From Oscheius sp. JU75 (lineage: Eukaryota; Nematoda; Chromadorea; Rhabditida; Rhabditidae): a DNA stretch of 64,000 bases. Below the pieces are notes generated by a model that saw nothing but the letters and a program-made list of their open reading frames with translations, searched no databases and was not told the origin of the DNA. Where the stretch lies: positions 7,316,001 through 7,380,000 of the forward strand of contig JASJZC010000007.1 of assembly GCA_037178855.1 (NCBI GenBank), in the 5' to 3' direction. The position numbers and the translations under genes are program-made. Of the stretch, positions 52,101 to 62,928 are shown piece after piece (positions within the stretch are counted from its first letter, which is position 1; every line of letters starts with the position of its first letter).

Positions 52101-53984
52101 GTCGCAGACGCTGCAAGCAGTGCTCCTCTGGTGTTGTGGCTGAATGGAGGGCCGGGAACGAGCTCTCTTGACGGACTGTTTATGGAAAATGGCATGTACA
52201 GAATAAATCGTGATGGCAAGACCCTCAGTATCAATCCAAGTGCTTGGGTATGGAAGCGTCCTTCAAGTATCTGTTTTAGGACTTTGCTGCATTGTTATAC
52301 CTCGAGTCCCCAGTTGGAGTCGGATACTCTTACACGACTGATGGTCGAACTCCTGCTTGGAGCGACAACAATGTAAATTATTATCACCGTCAATCTACCT
52401 TTTTAGACCGCCATCGAGACATATGCTGCATTGCAAGACTTCTTCTCCATGTATCCAGATTACTTGAATAGATCCTTTTTCATCACTGGAGAGTCATATG
52501 GAGGAGTTTACATTCCAATGCTATCCAAACTCATTATTGATGGAATAAATACCTTCCCAATTAATTTCATGGTAAGAAGTTGCCTTTTTCGTATCAAGAT
52601 TTCAGGGAATGGCAATCGGAAACGGTGTTTTGGATAAAGCAATCGACACAAACTCTTTGCCTCATGCCGAGTACTACCGTGGTGGAATTTCATTATCGTA
52701 AGAAAACTTAAACTTTTTATAATGTGCTTCAGACGCTACCAAAAAATCAACAGCCTCTGTTGTTCAGACATTGTAGACGAAATGACTTGTGACTATTCCA
52801 AGCATATATCTGATTTCAACAGTCCGATGTATGGTGGTAATCAGTCCGATCCATGTTATGTCGAGGTAGGATTCTCATACTGTCGCAAGAATGCTTCAGC
52901 TTATCAATCTGGCTATGGACGTCCTTGCCAATTCATTTGATGCCTACAACTTGTACGAACAATGTTATGAACTTCTAAGTACTGGTGTGACGGAAGGATC
53001 TCCAGTCGGAGAGACTTGGGTATACGAAATGTTACTTCAATTTTAATAGCACGTTAGACTGGCATAAACTACGAGTCAACCGATGCCAACAACGCCTATT
53101 GGTGCTGGTACAAGAATGCTCTGACAAATTACCTCAACTTGGATGAGGTTCGAAAGTCATTGAACATACCTGATGGTGTTCAATACTGGCAAGAAGACGC
53201 GTAAGTGTGCACAAAAGGTTTTATGATCCAAGTTTAGAGGGATTATGGATGCGTATAGACAGCAAACGGCTTCTACCAAGGACATAATATCATACATCCT
53301 ATCGACTGATTACGTATCACAAGGAAACTTCTACACTCTCATTTATCACGGGGATGTGGACACAATGAAGAACTGGCTGGGTGGAGAATGGTTTACATAT
53401 CATCTGTTCCATGACATTCTACAGCTAAATGTAAGTATCAATTCTTACAATTTAATAGTTTCTAGCAAACTTCTGCTCGCTCCCCTTGGACCTATCAAAC
53501 CTCTGTCGAAGGATCTACAACTCTCGGTGGTTTTATAAGATCTTATGCTAAGAATGTCGATGTCATGACTGTCAGGGTAACGTATATTTGATCCCGCGAA
53601 TGTGGAAATGCTTAGGGAGCAGGTCACGAAGTGCCATTGGACCGACCTGGACAGTCCTACGCTATGATTAAAAACTGGATCACGAAAGCAAATTTGGCGA
53701 CAAATTCGTCTGGTTCTACAACGACACTTCCCACTAGTAGTGTCACAGTCCCGGTTTCTCAATCAACATCGCAAATACCGACGACGGCAATTTTGAGCAC
53801 AAGCATGCCTACAACGACACTTCCCACTAGTAGTGTCACAGTCCCGGTTTCTCAATCAACATCGCAAGTACCGACGACCACAAGCATGTCTACAACACCA
53901 CAAGCTTCAACTACAACACCGCAAACTGCTACATCTGTTAGCGTCTTTTTATTTGTTATGCTAACCATTTTCGGTTTTCTCTAG
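46166..53984 (+). CDS. giant secreted serine carboxypeptidase with four S10 domains, copy 2
   Basis: A tandem paralogue of the gene at 34910-42941 with the same four-domain order. The ATG opens a signal peptide ([16 protein letters not shown]). Domain 1 (46166-47936) has lost the nucleophile (GQGYAS), the His motif ([11 protein letters not shown]) and part of the oxyanion loop (AGGPLCSS), keeping only GDVD. Domain 2 (47974-49790) keeps GESYGA, GDID and GAGHNAV, with a changed oxyanion loop (GGGPGGSA). Domain 3 (49990-51910) has SESYGG, GDAD, GAGHMVP and a basic insert ([10 protein letters not shown]). Domain 4 (51950-53690) has GESYGG, GDVD and GAGHEVP. The exon holding the end of domain 1 also starts domain 2 after a 37-nt intron (47937-47973). 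The C-terminus is a Thr/Ser/Pro stalk with a duplicated unit, then a hydrophobic end ([14 protein letters not shown]) suggesting membrane or GPI attachment. Confidence 0.9.
53716..53867 (+). repeat. two copies of a 93-nt unit in the stalk of carboxypeptidase copy 2
   Basis: The 59 nt at 53716-53774 recur identically at 53809-53867, an offset of 93 nt (31 codons). Each copy encodes [18 protein letters not shown]. Near-identity points to a recent in-frame duplication. Confidence 0.85.
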
Positions 53985-54012
53985 TATTTGCAAATGAAGT
54001 TTCATTACAACC

Positions 54013-55197
54013 TCAATGAAGAGCAGCAGTCTTACAGACAAAAGCTCTCAGAGTGTCTGAACATTTGATGTCATTCCAGCCGGTGCGGTAGTTGTCGTGA
54101 TGTTTTCCGGAAAGTTCATCAGGAAGAAGCTGAACACAGTTTTCAACTCCTCCGGAGTTATCGGGCTGTCCTGGAGCCCAGTGGAAATAATCAACCTGGA
54201 ATCAGTTAATGACAACTCATAAGCTATGTGTTTCGCTTTTCAATGGGGTATAGAAACTCACAGAAGTTCCATCGGTGTAAGCCCAGGCGTTGTTCACCTT
54301 GTGCATTCCAATCCACATCATGTAGTCCCAGTCGACAGTCATTCCAGTCGAAGCAAGATCTAAATTATGTTGTGTAGCCTCCGAACAAGAATCCTACCAG
54401 CAACGAAAACGTTTTCAGCATCACTATGAACCGAAACCAGGTGGGATCCAGCAGCAATGCACGTAGCTTCAGCGTTTTCAAAGTTATCTTGGAGGAGAAC
54501 CTTGTAGCAAGAGTCTGTCTTGTCAAAATAGGTCCATCCTGAGAGACAGCGGCCAGGCAAAGCTATGAAATAATGCTTTTGACATAAAAATAATACTTAC
54601 GTCCTTGGGTTGGGCACGGAATAGGAGTCGGAGGAGAGCTCTCACCCGGAACGACGCAGACATAAGGCTGTGCCTGTCCACAGTTCATAGCGCTAAAAGT
54701 TTTGAAGTATAAACGGTTTTTTATCGAAACATACTTCCATAGTGCATTTTGAGAATTCACAGCTCCACACTGGTAGGTTGTGTTGGGCTCTCCCACGTTC
54801 CAGTTCGAGTAGACAAAAGGAGTGCCGTCACTCCAAGACCAGTTCGAAGACATTAAAAGATTGGCTCCGATCCAGTAGTTGGAGTTGGCCATCCCAGGCG
54901 TGTTGGAAACAGATTCTGTGTAAAAGATTATTTAAGATGTTGACTTTAATACCAGCAACTAGAGCGTTTTCGAACCCATTTTGGATAGAGGCCAAATGTC
55001 CTCCAATCGAGATGCAGTTCTGCTCAGCGAGGAAAAAAGCAAGCGGTTCGGGAACGAACTTATAACATCTGAAAACAGAATGTCGAAAACACTGTGATAG
55101 CTTACTTGTTGAAAGTTGAGTCGTACTCTGTTCCCGAAGGACAGGCTCCAAAGACTGCAGCCGCCAGACAAGCCGAGATGACAAGCTTTGCGTACAT
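54013..55197 (-). CDS. secreted protein with two C-type lectin domains (clec type)
   Basis: The ATG at 55197 starts a signal peptide (MYAKLVISACLAAAVFGAC), and the stop is at 54013-54015. The first exons are 55197-55106 and 55068 onward, with four to six short introns in all. Domain 1 reads CYKFV, then GGHLASIQNGFENALV, NYWIGANLL, WNVGEPN and MNCGQAQPYVC. Domain 2 reads GWTYFDKTDSCYKVL, GSHLVSVHSDAENVFV, FHWAPGQPD, GWNDIKC and FVCK. Each ligand loop differs: domain 1 has EPN but lacks the calcium-binding WND, while domain 2 has QPD and WND. Nematode clec proteins of this type act in gut immunity or the extracellular matrix. The gene converges tail to tail with carboxypeptidase copy 2, with only 28 bp between the stops. 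Confidence 0.93.
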
Positions 55198-57070
55198 CTA
55201 AACTTTCGATTGTTTTTTCATAGCAGTGCTATTATAGAGAGTGTCAAATAGATTATAGCAGGATTCAGTGGCGGAAATCAGAGTCGTGACGGAGCACAAA
55301 CCTTATCGGAGCCGATTTCGATCCCGTTAACAACCGATAGTGTTTTAGTGTCGCAGAAAGCACGCTTCTAAACAGGAAGATCAGCTTGGTTGAGGGCAAA
55401 AAATCAAAGATGGGGAAGATTGGACAAAGTTCAATTCTTACAACCGACTAAATGTTGACAACGTGTGTCGGGTAAAGGTTATTGGATAATGAACAAACCC
55501 GTAAAAGAAGAAATCACCTACAGCGGCTGGTGACCTTTATTAGGTACCAAATAAGCTAACAACCTGAATAGACGAAATTGAATGAATATGAGTAATGTTA
55601 AAAGAGAATGCGTGGTATGAGTGGTAAGAGTGGTAGTAATGCTGTCGCTTAATTAGTTAATGATGCAGTATGCACAGTTGATAAAAATACAACTAGTGGC
55701 TGTAGAAGCCGACGACTCTGTCTATAAAAATTGAAAGATTTCTAGCCTTTATTTCTTTCGGTTCCAGCTGTTGATGAAGAATGGCCACGTCCAGCGGTAC
55801 GTCCAGCTTTAATTCATTCGTCATATAGATTCTGCAAAGAAGTGCCTATATGAAAATCTATTCCGACTACTTGCGTAAGAAACTGGCTCAGAAGTTGTAG
55901 AACCACATCAAGAACCATAGCAGAGTCCACTGTTTCGATGTTTATCGAAGATTGAACAAAATGAATGATCATGGTTTGATCGGTTTGTGTGTCAATTAGA
56001 TAAATGTAGTACTTCGGAGTTTTGGTACCATTTTCGTTGGCAGTAACGGTAGTGACCACCTGGACGACGATGGGATCGTTGTCAAACAGTTCCGGAGTCT
56101 TACTTCAAGAGTCTCTGCCTCTCACTTCTGACTTCAAAGCTTTATGCACTCTAAATTTCGAGGCTCTTGCATAGTGACTGAAATTGATATGTTCGACAAC
56201 TGATCACCTCGACAAAAGTATTGTAGAGCAGGGTTTTGTAGTGCAGCAGGCCTCAATTCTTCAATAACTTTTGAGTTTGATAAAGAAACATTGGGAAAAG
56301 TAGAACAGAAGGGCTGTTCAAGCTATAAATGTTTGATGGTGGTCAAGGTGGGTGAAATCGCTGTGTGATTCATTACTCGTACAGGCATTCAACATTTGGT
56401 TTCTTAGTGCTTTTACCTGTTCCCGTAACTGGACAATTCCTTTGAGATTAATGACCTACATGTCTGCTACATATTATAGGATTTTATCGGATTCCATGTT
56501 ATTGTTTGGTTGTTTCATACCTTTAAAAAAAACTCTGAATGCTTGATTTTGTAGAGAATAAGCTATTCTCCTGCACAATCATTATTTTTCAAGAGTCAAT
56601 TTGCTCTGGTCCTTCGGAATGGAGCTATAGCCACAGCTCTTTCCCACTTCCGAATAATTGATGTTTTATTGGTTCTTGTCTCATCCCAACCCTTTAAAAG
56701 TCGCAAGTGGCTTCTTATTCTGGCATGGTTAATTAACTGAATTTGTCTTTTTATATTCTCGAGCATATCCAGTTCTTTTCACTAACAACTGGTGGCTTTT
56801 GCTCGTTTTTTTGCTTGAGATATGGACTTGCTCACGCCTGAGCTAACCGCATATGTCACATCATAATTCACATCCCCATATGTTGAGCGACGGCAACATA
56901 GAGCGTCTGATTTATGCCTTTCAACGGACCCGCCCCGTATGAATAACCATTGCTTCTGTTAATTGGCCATTTTCACTATGCCCGCCTGGCTAAGCAATTC
57001 GTGCGCGGGGTGCTATCTGAGACTACCATCTTAGGTTGCAGGTGGTCCCGAGAGTTGCTACTCATGCTCC
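55198..57070. other. mostly intergenic, one possible exon
   Basis: Upstream of the lectin and of the LARGE-type gene. A minus-strand stretch at about 55870-56110 looks coding (VTTVTANENG, YYIYLIDTQTDQTMII, VLDVVLQLLSQFL) and ends at a plausible GT donor, but no partner exon or start was found. It may be a fragment of a lost gene. The remainder shows nothing. Confidence 0.35.
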
Positions 57071-59573
57071 ATGAAGAAGACTCACTCACGCTCTAATCTA
57101 ATCGGCTTCTGCCGTGAATTGATGCGCTTACTGCATCGGAATACGAGTATTTTTATTGTGCTCTTCCTCCTTTCACTAGCTTTCTTAACAACGATATTTG
57201 GTCTCTACTTGTTGCAAGGTAAGCAAAATCTTTTCTCTTTCCAATCAAAATCTTTAGCCTCTTACGTGTTAGGAGTTCAAATAACGGTTTCGAAATACAG
57301 CAGACAATGTGAGGTAAGCTACTGCCAAATTAGAATGTGCAGTTCTATCAGGCGATTCACGTTGCTTCAGTAGTTGGTGGCCAAGCAAATACACGACATT
57401 ATGTCACGTTGGTTAAGAGCATCCTCGCCAAGACCCAAAACCCTATCCATTTTCATGTCTTGATTGACAGAGAATCCTATGGTGTTCTCAAGAAACTCTT
57501 CGAAACATGGGAGCTACCTGCAGGTAATAGGTCTTATTCACACCAAACTGTTTCCAGTTAAAACGACCTTCTACGAAGTAGAGCCGTACTTGAGCCGGGT
57601 AGATTGGATACCTAATGTTCACTACTCAGGTGTTAACGGCCTTTTGAAACTGATAATACCTGAAATTTTACCGCCACCCGTAAACAAGGTACTAGCTGCG
57701 TCTTTGACCATGCTCAGAAATTAAGGTCATTGTTTTGGATACGGATCTCTTATTTGTATCGGATATCGTCGAACTATGGAGTCATTTTAGTTTTACGGCC
57801 CCTCAAGAATTCCTCGGAATGACTGAAAACTTATCCGGGTGGTATTCTCAAAATGTCACTGGACCCAAGTGGCCAGCTCTGGTGAGTCAACTATTGCCAT
57901 ATCAGAAAGTTTTTCAGGGAAATGGATTCAATTCCGGTCTAATACTAATGAATCTGAATAGGTTACGTGATGCTCGCTTTTCTACACGCTGGCGAGAAGT
58001 AGCAGAAGACACCCTGAGATTCACTGGAAAGACCTTTTTAGCTGATCAGGTACAATATTTCAAAATGTGAACAACCCGATTTAGGACATTTTGAATACAT
58101 ACTTGTTCAAGTATCCAAATATTTTGTATTTCCTGCCACCGGAATGGAACGTTCAAATAGGGATGAAGTCCATTCTTCCTGATAACCTACTTCAACGGGC
58201 TAAAGTAAGAAATGATGGTAGGCCACATACCGTTTTTCAGCTACTCCATGTGAACAACAAAAATAAAACTTTGGGTAGTCATCCTAAAGTAGAAACCATT
58301 CGCAAAGAGTTACAAGATCTTGACGGTTCAGTCTTTCTGCAGACTCGCCACACATGTTCGCAAAAAGTAAGACAACTTTGTGATGAAACTACAACTCTTT
58401 CAGGCACATCATTCATTCGCTATCAAAGAAAAGTGTGATGTGTTCAAACCAAGAGACTCCTACAGGACTAATTTATACCTACTGCCATATTACCATCAGG
58501 TACACAGTGAAGATCTTAGCAAAAACTTTGTTCAGAATACCGACACCATCACTCTTGTAACACAAATCTCTGTTGATAGACTCTCATTGCTTGACTCCTT
58601 GCTGCAGTCATGGAATGGAACTGTTTCTGTTGCTCTTTACGGGACCGATAGGGATATTGTAATTCAGTCATTTACAAACTTTGTTATACTACTTTTTAGA
58701 ACAACGTTGTATCATTTCTGCATGCTAAATTCTCCCGACGCCAAAACATCGGACTTCATGGTGTGTACAAGACTGATGTTGGTTGTATTGTCTACCGCTT
58801 AATTTTCGTTTTCAGAATGTCTATCCAATCAACTACTTAAGAAATGTTGCTTTGAATTCTTCTAACACAGAGTTTTTGTTTTTGATAGACGGAGATTTTG
58901 TTGTTAATCAAGGTATGATTGAAATTTGCCATCTGCAGTATATCTCAGAAGCTGAAGTCCGTAGAAGAATCAGAGACTTGCCAGAGAAGTCAGTCTACGT
59001 GATTCCTGCTTTCGAATACAAAAAGGCTCAGTACGATGTGCTTGAGTTGCTGAACAAAACGTCACTTCTGAAATATGTTGAACAAGGAGACGTAAGTTTA
59101 GTTCTGTTAGCGTCTACTAAATGTTTTGAGGTCTTTCCCTTCCGTAGCAATATATGGTCAAGTGGACATAAAGCTACAAACTTTCTAAAATGGTATAACC
59201 AAAGTGAGGCGTATCAGGTATGCCTTACATTACAGTATGGCAAAGTATGCTTCAAGGTTGACTGGGAACCAAACTTCGAGCCCTATATTGTTGCCAAAAG
59301 ATCGGAACTACCCTTTTTTGACCAGAGATTTGGCGGCTTTGGATGGAACAAAGCTACCTATGCTTTTGAGCTAAGGACAATGGGGTACGTGATAGCTGTG
59401 TTCAACAATAAGTTGTCAGATTTCAATTTGTGGTTCATCCAACAGCATTTATTGTACATAGACATCATCCACCTTCGAACGAGTTAATCAAGCACCGGTC
59501 TAGCACACTTTACCAAAAGTGTATGCTTCGTTTTAAACGGGATTTTGTATATAACCTATTGTCGCAGAAGTAA
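57071..59573 (+). CDS. LARGE-type bifunctional xylosyl/glucuronyltransferase
   Basis: LARGE enzymes extend matriglycan (alternating xylose and glucuronic acid) on alpha-dystroglycan in the Golgi. The ATG at 57071 opens a type II membrane protein with one anchor (FIVLFLLSLAFLTTIFGLYLL). The GT8 domain follows (CEFYQAIHVASVVGG, WIPNVHYSGVNGLLKL, the DxD motif VIVLDTDLLFVSDIVELW, GNGFNSGLILMNLNRLRD, FLADQDILN). The GT49 domain comes next (DRLSLLDSLLQSWNG, VYPINYLRNVAL, the DxD FLIDGDFVVN, WSSGHKATNFLKW, WEPNFEPYIVAKR, FDQRFGGFGWNK). The gene ends with HHPPSNELIKHRSSTLYQ and a stop at 59571-59573. The final intron is less certain than the rest. About twelve short introns are present, one of 29 nt. 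Both active-site motifs look intact. Confidence 0.92.
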
Positions 59574-60360
59574 AAAGCTTCTTGCTCTTTGTACCTTCTT
59601 TACATCAGCATCCAAGGTCATTGTTTTAGATTTATCACAGTTAATCTAAGCAACAGACCTGTTAACAGTTCTACAAAGAAAAGAACAGGACAATAACTGA
59701 AGTCTCTTTTTCTAAAGCAACAGAGTACTCACTACTGTCAGACGACCAGAAACTGCAGATTTCTTTAGAAGCAAAGACCGGCGTAAATTTGATTCCACCA
59801 CCTCTACTGCTACAACCATCTACTCTTCCATGAATGCGAATAAAGATGATGACAGCCAGGATAAATACAGAGAATATACCTGGGAAAGAGAAGGAAACTT
59901 CGAGAGTGGCCTGCGATAAGCTCATTAGTTTTTGCAATTGAGCAACAGTTGGTTCAGAATCAAAGAAGATAAACAACGGCAAACAGATTCAAACAGGTTA
60001 CTGCAAAGTTTGTTACTTCGAGCAACAGAAAGTAAGCTTCTGGTTAGTTGTTCATTTCCAGCTTTTCATGAGGCAATGATTCCTTTTTATCATCCAAATG
60101 CTTTGGAATGGTTATGAGCTGCCAACTGTGCAGAGCACTCATTGACAGACAGTCCTCTCACCCTACCTCATGATAAATGCCAGGTATCAGATGATGTCCT
60201 AGCCCTCAATTACCGGTTACAATAGCGAGACTTTACAAGAATCTCAGAAGGATAGGACCACAATGAAAGAGTAATAAAACAACTGGAGTTCAATCGAGAG
60301 ATGGCGGACGTGGCTCATATCATTTTGCTGCTGATTTTTTTGGTACAGCTGTGATTTGTA
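59574..60360. other. spacer with one weak ORF
   Basis: A minus-strand ORF at 59671-59925 would encode 84 residues with one hydrophobic segment (GIFSVFILAVIIFIRIHG), starting at an ATG. It could be a small membrane protein, but there is no family match or splice support, so I do not call it a gene. Confidence 0.3.
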
Positions 60361-60842
60361 GCAGCAAGTCCGTAAGGCTTTGCGTGTCTCTTCACAAAAT
60401 AGGCTTACCTATGGTACAGCCAACTCTTGGCAAAGAACGTTTTTCAGGATAGTAAATCCGGACAAGAGATACATCGAAGTAAGCCAAAGACGGATGGAAA
60501 GAAGAATGCTACGAATCACTTCTCTTGACAGATGGCAGAATGAGAGGATAAGAGCAAGAACAAAGTTGGTGGACTGGAGAAAGAGGATACTTTGTCTCAA
60601 GATGACCTGGGCGGAAAAGATAACACAGATGAACGGGAGCAGATGGGCCAGGACTATTACCGAATGGACACCACTAGAAGGCAAAAGATCTAGAGGCGGG
60701 AGGCGTCAACGATGGGAAGACGAGATTCGAGAGTTAGCGGGTACGAACTGGTGGCACCGAGATGCCGAAGAATGGAAAATCTTGAGATCTACGCTAGTCA
60801 CATAGACTTGAAAAACGTAAATAAATAATAATAATAAAAAAA
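60361..60842 (+). mobile_element. 3' end of a non-LTR retrotransposon (LINE), 5'-truncated
   Basis: An uninterrupted plus-strand reading to a stop at 60803-60805 matches the C-terminal part of LINE reverse transcriptases: LTYGTANSW (like the LTYG.ETW motif), then QRRMERRMLRITSLDRWQNE, the W-rich MTWAEKITQMNGSRWA, TEWTPLEGKRSRGGRRQRWE and GTNWWHRDAEEWK. The reverse transcriptase core and endonuclease are absent. The copy ends with an AAT-rich simple tail (60817-60842), usual for LINE 3' ends. The open frame suggests the insertion is fairly young. The 5' boundary is approximate. Confidence 0.85.
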
Positions 60843-61749
60843 TCCGGTAATGCTCATGTTAGCTCTGCGAATGCTACCCTCAGTGACTGGAGGCTTCTAA
60901 AAAATTGCCCATGCAAAAGCCCATTTCCCAAAGCTATCGGGCAAAAGGGGAGGGCCAGTGAAAAAGTTCTTTGCGACCTCAAGGTCGGGGAAAATCCAAC
61001 AAGTCTTTTCCTCGCTGTGTGTTCAACCGGGGATGACTGTCGTGATGGTACGGGTGCGAGCGCTGGATCCCTAAAACAGCTGATTTGTTTGTCGTGTCTA
61101 GCTTGCAAAGGAAGCGGACAGTAAAACTTTCGAAGGTGACAGAGAGACAGATCAGTAAATTACAACTGTACTGCTTTTTTTAAAAGAATAGACTCTTTTA
61201 TAGTTGATGCTCTCTCCCAGGTGTTTCGACTACCATGATCTGGTGGCATTCTACTATACAGCTGCCAGGCCAATTCAGCATTTGAAATCGCACATAGGGC
61301 TTCAGTCTGCCAGTGTCTACCTCCAGACGATCGCTATTGATAGCTTATTGCGTAATAACCATTTCCAATATCGACCGTTTCCACAGTCTGGCACAGACAC
61401 CAATCGCGACGCTCGCCAAACGCAACTGTGCAGCGGCATACAGCTTCTTAATGTTTTTCCTCGACAAGTTCTCTCTTCTTTCTCTCTTTCTACTTATTCT
61501 GCTCTGGATTTTAGAACAGGGATTTCTTGTTTCTTATTTGAACAAGATCTATACTCTGCACTTGTCTGGCAGGGACGTCAGCGAGAGGTTCACTGTGGTC
61601 AGATACAGTTTTTAAGAAAATCGGCTTGCTGAGGAGCTTTGACGGAGACAAAAATACAATCAGTACTGTGTACTACAAGACCGTTAGTCCTGTTCATAGA
61701 AGACTCAAGGTAAAAGACAGAGACAGACACTTTTCAACAGCAGCACCTC
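60843..61749. other. intergenic, no gene seen
   Basis: ORFs on both strands overlap each other and lack motifs or splice partners. The sequence right after the LINE tail is relatively rich in C and G up to about 61100. Confidence 0.4.
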
Positions 61750-62507
61750 TCAGTGATGGTGTACTCTTGATCGTGAAGTTGAGGAGTCTGATAGGAGGAT
61801 TTTATCATTTTGAACACATTCTTGTACCACATCCCAATGAATCCATTCCAATTTCACATGAATCAGCTTAAGTCCATGGTGGTGAAAATCACACTTTGGA
61901 AGGAGTGAAGATTCAGCTAAAAATGTATAGATCCTTCTATCTCTCTCTATCCTTGTCGTTCTTTCTCTGTCACTCCTTTTAGGGTATCTATGACAGTCGA
62001 GAATTGTTCCACTTACAACGAGAGACACTCCTTGTGTTCTCTTAGTGACATACGCATTGAGAACTGCGGTTTTGTACTTCTGCCCATGCTGCTCGGTAAA
62101 GAGACAAATAGTTCTCTTACTCTTTTTGTTTTTGAAGCGCAGAGTACAAAGACTAGAACATTCTTGTTTATGGATGGATAATGTCAAAAAGCCGAAAAAT
62201 CGAGGTACTGACCCTGAAAATTTGAGAACTCTGGCAAGTCTCTGATTCTTCTACGGACTTCTGAAAGAATATCCGAAAGTAGTGGAGATGCTTTTTGTGG
62301 CATACACGACTGTAGCTTTCTCGTCGAGAATCAAGCAGATATGGTCCATCGCCTGTTGACAGTCATTTTTTCCGCTCATTGGATCACTTACCCGTAGAGC
62401 GGTGTTGCTAGGCATAGTAGGCTTAGTATTTTCACTGGGCCAGCGAAGCTGACGCAGAAAGAGATATCCTGTGGTTGCTCTTATGAATGTTTCGTTTTTT
62501 AATAAGT
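61750..62507 (-). pseudogene. bHLH-PAS transcription factor fragment (SIM/NPAS/HIF type), probably decayed
   Basis: Exon 62507-62392 encodes the end of a bHLH domain (KNETFIRATTGYLFLRQL, like the family's KASIIRLTTSYLKMR). Exon 62352 onward encodes the start of PAS-A (MDHICLILDEKATVVYATKS, then ISTTFGYS). This meets a stop in frame at 62251-62253 with no good donor before it. Downstream on the same strand are further PAS-like pieces in changing frames: an FDIIHP motif near 62195, MRMSLREHK near 62060 and GLKLIHVKLEW near 61860. The exon for the DNA-contacting basic region was not found upstream. The order is correct for one gene, but frame breaks suggest a pseudogene. A functional gene with unusual splicing remains possible. 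Confidence 0.5.
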
Positions 62508-62551
62508 CTGACAAAACGCGTCTTCATCACTATTCATAAACTACAGTGTTT

Positions 62552-62632
62552 ATTGTGTGATAGTGGCCTGTCTCCGATCGAAAAATGGACTGTTAGAAAG
62601 CCAATATAGTTAATTGTGTGATAGTGGTCTGT
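62552..62632. repeat. 20-bp direct repeat
   Basis: attgtgtgatagtggNctgt occurs at 62552-62571 and 62613-62632, with one mismatch, 61 bp apart, between the bHLH-PAS remnant and the peroxidase gene. Confidence 0.7.
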
Positions 62633-62928
62633 GGATAGTGGGTGGAGAGACAACTTACAGCTTGACAACTTAAAGCTTGCACTTGACAGGGGCCTATTTA
62701 GACAAAATAAAAGCTTTTCTTTGGAACCTAACTTCCTTATGGAAAGTAGGTACCGAGAGATAGAGAGATACAGAAAGGAGATCTCTAGACATCATGCGAG
62801 AGAAGCTTCTAAACAAACCCTTCCAGGAGCCATCCTTTCTAACTAGAGTGTGCTTAGAATCAAAGCTTTGATAGGTTTTCAGTTACAGCAGGTTACTTCA
62901 ACAATTCCATATCTTTATTAAACGATGC

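Noticed and set aside
59671-59925. Small membrane protein ORF
   Set aside because: A single hydrophobic stretch is weak evidence; no homologue, splice sites or regulatory signals recognised.
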